Shown here: one piece after another, positions 39,898-42,914 of the stretch | Layout: each line of letters starts with the position of its first letter | How positions within the stretch are numbered: position 1 is the first letter of the stretch | Assembly: GCA_021325365.1 (NCBI GenBank) | Contig: JAJPHF010000107.1 | Span: forward strand, 1 to 42,914 | Direction: 5' to 3' | DNA length: 42,914 nt | Origin: Pseudomonadota bacterium | GTDB lineage: Bacteria; Chloroflexota; UBA6077; JAJPHF01 | Notes under the pieces: model-generated | Told to the model about the DNA's origin: nothing | Seen by the model: the letters and a program-made list of their open reading frames with translations, nothing else | Database searches by the model: none | Program-made: the position numbers and the translations under genes

Positions 39898-41652
39898 CTA
39901 CTCCCGCTCGTTGCTCGCGGCGATCCGCACGTCGAGCACGGCCGGCTGGCCGGCACGCACGGCCGCGACCGCGCGCCGCACCGCCGGGCCGACCTCGGCC
40001 GGGTCGGTCACCCGCTCGCCGTGGCCGCCGACCAGCGGCCCGAGCGCGGCGTAGTCGGGTGGCGGGGCGATGCCGGCACCGTGGTAGGTGCCCGTCTGCG
40101 CCGACCAGCCCTCGGGGTAGAACTTCTCGATGCCGCCCTTCATCGACGCGTAGGACTGGTTGGTGAAGACGATAGCCAGCACCGGCAGGCCGTACTCCTG
40201 CTGGTAGCCCATCGCCGCGAGCACCGGGTTGTAGTTGAACGCGCCGTCGCCCAGGATGGCGACCGTCACGTCGTCGGGCCGCGCCGTCTTCACGCCGCAG
40301 GCCACCGACAAGCCCACGCCGAGGCCCGCCGTCATGCGCGCGAAGTAGCGGCCCGGCTGGCTATGGGGCAGGTGGCGCTGGAGGAAGACGCGCGTGCTCG
40401 TCGTCTCCTCGACGACGTTGACATCGGGCGGCAGCGCCTGGCCGATGGCGTAGGCTGCCCAGCGCGCGTCGATCGGCGTGGCGCTCTGAGCGCCCCGCGC
40501 CGCCCGCTCCCACTCGGCCTGCATGGCCGCGTGCTGCTCGGCCCAGTGCGCCCGCCGCCGCGCCACCGTGTCGGCGTCCAGCTTGCGCTCGCGCAGCCGC
40601 GCCAGCAGGCCGTCGAGCGTCGCGGCCAGCGAGCCGGCGGCGTACTGGTCGACGCGGTAGTGCCACGTCGGGTAGTGCAGCTTCTCAGGGTTCTCGTCGG
40701 CCAGCAGGATCGTCGCGTCGGGGTCTGGCCCGCGCGAGGCGGGGTGCCACGAGCCGCGCGCGGCGCAGAGGAAGACGACGTCGGCCTCGCGCAGCAGCGG
40801 CCGCGCGCCGTAGCCCAGGTGCAGCGGGTGGTCGGCGGGGAAATTGGTATAGCCCATCGTCTGGGCCTCGGACACCGGGGCGCCGAGCAGCTCGGCGAGC
40901 GCCACCAGCCGCGCGACGTTGGCGGGATCGCGCCCCGCCTCCTCGGCGAAGATCACTGGCGCCCGCGCGCCGGCCAGCGCCTCGGCCATCGCGTCGAGCA
41001 CGGACGGATCGGGCAGCAGGCGGGGGCGCGACACGGGCGTGCGCGGCAGCAGCCGGCCCGGCACCGTGCCCATCATGCGCTCCATGGGGATCGAGAGGTA
41101 GGCCGGCCCGCGCGGCGGCGCGAGCGCCACGCGGCACGCCTGCTCGACCATGCCGGGCAGGGCCTCCTGGCTGGGCACCATGTCCGACCAGCGGACCAGC
41201 GGCGTCATCAGCCGGGCCGCGCCGCCCCGCTCGGCCAGCGAGCGCAGCCACTGGCCGCCCGGATCGAGGCCGTCGCGCTCGCCCCAGGTGACGCTATCGC
41301 CGGAGAAGATCACGAGCGGCGTCTGCTCGCGGTCGGCCATCTGGATTGGCATGGCGCCCTGAAGCGGGCCGACCGAGCTGTGCAGGAACACGGCCGGCAG
41401 CTCGCCGGTCGCCTTGTGATAGCCGGCCGCCGCCGCCACGGTCAGACTCTCGTGGCGCGTGTTCAGGTAGCGCAGTGGCCGCTCGCCCTCGCGCGGGGGC
41501 CGCGCCAGCGCGTCCCAGATCGCGGGCCACTCCGAGCCCGGCGACGAGAAGATCGTGCTGATGCCGTTCAAGCGCAGCACGTCGAGAATCGCCTCGGCCG
41601 CCGGCACCGCCTCCGGCACCGTGCCCACCGCGCGTCCATCTAGCGTAATCAT
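39898..41652 (-). CDS. Thiamine-diphosphate-dependent enzyme (acetolactate synthase/benzoylformate decarboxylase-like)
   Basis: 584-residue ThDP enzyme with three domains: PYR (1-180: VLRLNGISTIFSSPGSEWPA with the conserved activating Glu), central (200-340) and PP (380-560). Cofactor motif: GDGAFNYNPVLAAMGYQQEY to FTNQSYASMKGG, matching the GDG-x(~25)-N metal site. HESLTVAAAAGYHKATGELP and LPAVFLHSSVGPLQGAMPIQ are family-typical. No FAD-dependent features are clear, so decarboxylase or carboligase rather than AHAS is likely; the exact reaction is unknown. GAGGAGC precedes ATG 41652. The gene lies between two inverted heptamer arrays, and could be mobilised or terminated by them. Confidence 0.9.
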   Translation of the reverse strand: MITLDGRAVGTVPEAVPAAEAILDVLRLNGISTIFSSPGSEWPAIWDALARPPREGERPLRYLNTRHESLTVAAAAGYHKATGELPAVFLHSSVGPLQGAMPIQMADREQTPLVIFSGDSVTWGERDGLDPGGQWLRSLAERGGAARLMTPLVRWSDMVPSQEALPGMVEQACRVALAPPRGPAYLSIPMERMMGTVPGRLLPRTPVSRPRLLPDPSVLDAMAEALAGARAPVIFAEEAGRDPANVARLVALAELLGAPVSEAQTMGYTNFPADHPLHLGYGARPLLREADVVFLCAARGSWHPASRGPDPDATILLADENPEKLHYPTWHYRVDQYAAGSLAATLDGLLARLRERKLDADTVARRRAHWAEQHAAMQAEWERAARGAQSATPIDARWAAYAIGQALPPDVNVVEETTSTRVFLQRHLPHSQPGRYFARMTAGLGVGLSVACGVKTARPDDVTVAILGDGAFNYNPVLAAMGYQQEYGLPVLAIVFTNQSYASMKGGIEKFYPEGWSAQTGTYHGAGIAPPPDYAALGPLVGGHGERVTDPAEVGPAVRRAVAAVRAGQPAVLDVRIAASNERE

Positions 41653-41667
41653 GCGTAGCTCCTCACG

Positions 41668-41743
41668 CGCTGTCAGCCGTCAGCGATCAGCTATCAGCAG
41701 CTCGGCGCCTCGCCTGCTGACGGCTGATAGCTGATCGCTGACC
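41668..41743. repeat. Inverted heptamer arrays, right flank of the ThDP gene
   Basis: Left half has GCTGTCA, GCCGTCA, GCGATCA and GCTATCA units; right half has CTGACGG, CTGATAG and CTGATCG units, reverse complements of the left half. Together a long hairpin between the ThDP gene and the 41745 gene's stop. Same unit family as 39822-39897. Confidence 0.85.
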
Positions 41744-41744
41744 A

Positions 41745-42572
41745 CTACCGATTCCCGAACGCTCGGCCGAGGGCGAGCACCTGGTCACGGTCGCCGCTGG
41801 CCTGGATCGTGCCGTCGGCGAGCGCTTGCTCGAGGGCCACGCGGCCCCAGACGAAGCGGAGCAGCGTCTCCAGCGGCAGGCGGAGCGTCACGTCGGCCTG
41901 GCCGGCGGCGCCGCGCGTCACCTCGCACTGGCCGTTGCGGCAGGCGATCGTGATGGGACCGCCGCCCGGCCCGCTCGTCTCGCAGCGAAAGGTGGTGTCG
42001 AGCCCTTGCAGCGCGTCGGCCTTCGCCATGCGCGCCGCGTTGCCCAACACGTAGTCGGCGACGAGCGCCGCGCTCTCCGGGTCGAGCCGCGCGTCCGGCC
42101 GTGTAGGCGCCAGCAGGTCCCAGTGGTGCAGCAGCAGCTCGTTCAGGCGCAGCGCGGCGATCTGCGCGCCCGTGAGCGTGCGGCCCGGCCCGAGCGGCAC
42201 GGCGGGGCGGCCGAGCGCCGCGTCCTCGCGGGCCTCCAGGTCGTCGAAGAACACTTGGTTGCGCCGCTCCAGCTCGGCGAGCATCTCGGCGGGCGGCATG
42301 GCCTTGACCTGAGCCCGCCGCGCGTTGCGCTCTTCGGGGCTGAACTCCGGGACGGGCTGGCCGTCGAGGCCGGCCCGCGTCTGCAAGTAGAACCGCTCGG
42401 TGCCCTCGGTCAGGTGCGAGGTCACGTCGCGCAGCGACCAGCCCTCGCACCAGCTGGGCGCGTCCCAGGCGGCCGCGTCCTGGCCGCGCATGTGCGCGGC
42501 GATCGCGCCCGCCTCGCGCCGCACCGCCGCGCCGATGGCGCGCACGCCCGCCTGCAAGCCTCCGTCCGCCAT
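41745..42572 (-). CDS. DinB/maleylpyruvate isomerase-N type protein with SCP2-like C-terminal domain
   Basis: 275-residue protein. Residues 1-180 match the DinB-like/mycothiol-dependent maleylpyruvate isomerase N-terminal domain: IAAHMRGQDAAAWDAPSWCE, GWSLRDVTSHLTEGTERFYL with a metal-binding His, and RLNELLLHHWDLLAP with the paired His. Residues 190-270 resemble the SCP2 sterol-carrier-type domain (ITIACRNGQCEVTRGAAGQA, then LETLLRFVWGRVALEQALAD). Whether it uses mycothiol or another thiol is unknown. GAGGAGGGG precedes ATG 42572. Common in Actinobacteria and Chloroflexota. Confidence 0.85.
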   Translation of the reverse strand: MADGGLQAGVRAIGAAVRREAGAIAAHMRGQDAAAWDAPSWCEGWSLRDVTSHLTEGTERFYLQTRAGLDGQPVPEFSPEERNARRAQVKAMPPAEMLAELERRNQVFFDDLEAREDAALGRPAVPLGPGRTLTGAQIAALRLNELLLHHWDLLAPTRPDARLDPESAALVADYVLGNAARMAKADALQGLDTTFRCETSGPGGGPITIACRNGQCEVTRGAAGQADVTLRLPLETLLRFVWGRVALEQALADGTIQASGDRDQVLALGRAFGNR

Positions 42573-42914
42573 CGCCCCTCCTCGTCGCCGCGCGCCCCAA
42601 CCCTGCGGCGGCGCCCGGCCCTCCTGCTCGCCCGGCAGTGTACACGGCATGGGCGTCCGCGGCCACCGCGCCGGCCGGGAGGCGCGGTCGGCCTGAAACC
42701 GGCGTGGGGGACGGCGCGCGCCCATGATGATTTGCCGAGGAACGATCAAACGATGCTCTCCGGATGATGAGATTTCGCGTTGGGGGTAAGCGAAACCGGC
42801 GCGCGCTCCGGTGGGGCGCGCGAGCGGGAGGGTGGCGGCTCCCGGCCCGGCGGGTCGGGCGGGCCGGGAGCGCGCCGCGCGCGGCGCGGTGGTCACTCTC
42901 CGCCAGCGCGGTCC
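42573..42914. other. Intergenic region at window end, no gene seen
   Basis: An AT-richer stretch (42722-42780) may hold a promoter. Two GC hairpins follow: GCGCGC/GCGCGC around 42800-42822 and CCCGGCCCG / CGGGCCGGG around 42841-42868, the second possibly a terminator of a gene outside the window. Confidence 0.4.

Noticed and set aside
1..42914. tRNA, rRNA, CRISPR array, transposase or prophage genes
   Set aside because: Looked for T-loop-like motifs, regularly spaced repeats and integrase or transposase motifs; none was found by eye.

Overview
The window is about 43 kb of very GC-rich chromosomal DNA with dense, short-spaced genes on both strands. The GC content, the many NMT1-type solute-binding lipoproteins, the GT9 and GT4 glycosyltransferases, the GlsB-like membrane proteins and the many GC-rich palindromic intergenic repeats suggest a Chloroflexota (Chloroflexi) bacterium or a close high-GC relative. 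This is inference: no rRNA, tRNA or universal marker gene is present to fix the taxonomy. I see no phage, plasmid, transposase gene or CRISPR array.

Layout. 1-2.7 kb: repeat-rich DNA, an orphan ABC substrate-binding lipoprotein and a HigBA-type toxin-antitoxin pair. 2.9-9.7 kb: dienelactone hydrolase, GT9 glycosyltransferase, GlcG-like protein, histidine phosphatase/thioesterase pair, a peroxiredoxin-like gene with an in-frame UGA, an NMT1/dihydroxyphthalate-decarboxylase-like gene and an amber-interrupted DsbA-family gene. 10-15.4 kb: LysM/glucosaminidase, HExxH protease, Tat-exported M28 peptidase and a receiver protein with a degenerate HD-GYP region. 15.6-19.2 kb: a GT4, GH15 glucoamylase and sensory-rhodopsin-transducer-fold operon. 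19.6-24.3 kb: DJ-1/PfpI protein, Fe/Mn superoxide dismutase, a second GT9, a glutaredoxin with an in-frame UGA and an exported protein. 24.3-33.2 kb: DEAD-box helicase, enoyl-CoA hydratase, HIT protein, MoxR ATPase, substrate-binding lipoprotein, chemoreceptor, TenA-like protein and GlsB-like proteins. 33.4-42.6 kb: MerR/Lrp-type regulator, third substrate-binding lipoprotein, alpha/beta hydrolase, CPBP protease, Aat, ThDP enzyme and a DinB/SCP2-type protein.

The main discovery is a pair of probable selenoproteins about 15 kb apart. In a PRXL2/AhpC-TSA-like gene (7458-8054) and in a glutaredoxin gene (22888-23121, minus strand), a UGA codon replaces exactly the first cysteine of the redox CxxC motif, giving UxxC. 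Both reading frames continue intact on either side. Both UGAs are followed by a hairpin that can be read as a bacterial SECIS element; the glutaredoxin one has an 8-bp perfect stem and a GUA loop. Standard gene calling would truncate the first and miss the second. No selA, selB, selC or selD is visible here, so decoding must depend on genes elsewhere.

A second unusual layer is the repeats. Four copies of a 71-86 bp palindrome with TAAGC...GCTTA ends and a TTTGGC-GAA-GCCAAA core lie at gene 3' ends, and in each copy one end supplies the TAA stop codon of a neighbouring gene. Heptameric tandem arrays in inverted orientation flank the ThDP enzyme gene. CCCTCTCCC/GGGAGAGGG palindromes occur between genes and have extended the C terminus of one GT9 enzyme. 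Redox and stress proteins (UxxC peroxiredoxin-like, UxxC glutaredoxin, superoxide dismutase, DJ-1-like, the interrupted DsbA) are spread over the window, consistent with an aerobic or oxygen-exposed lifestyle, but they do not form one operon.
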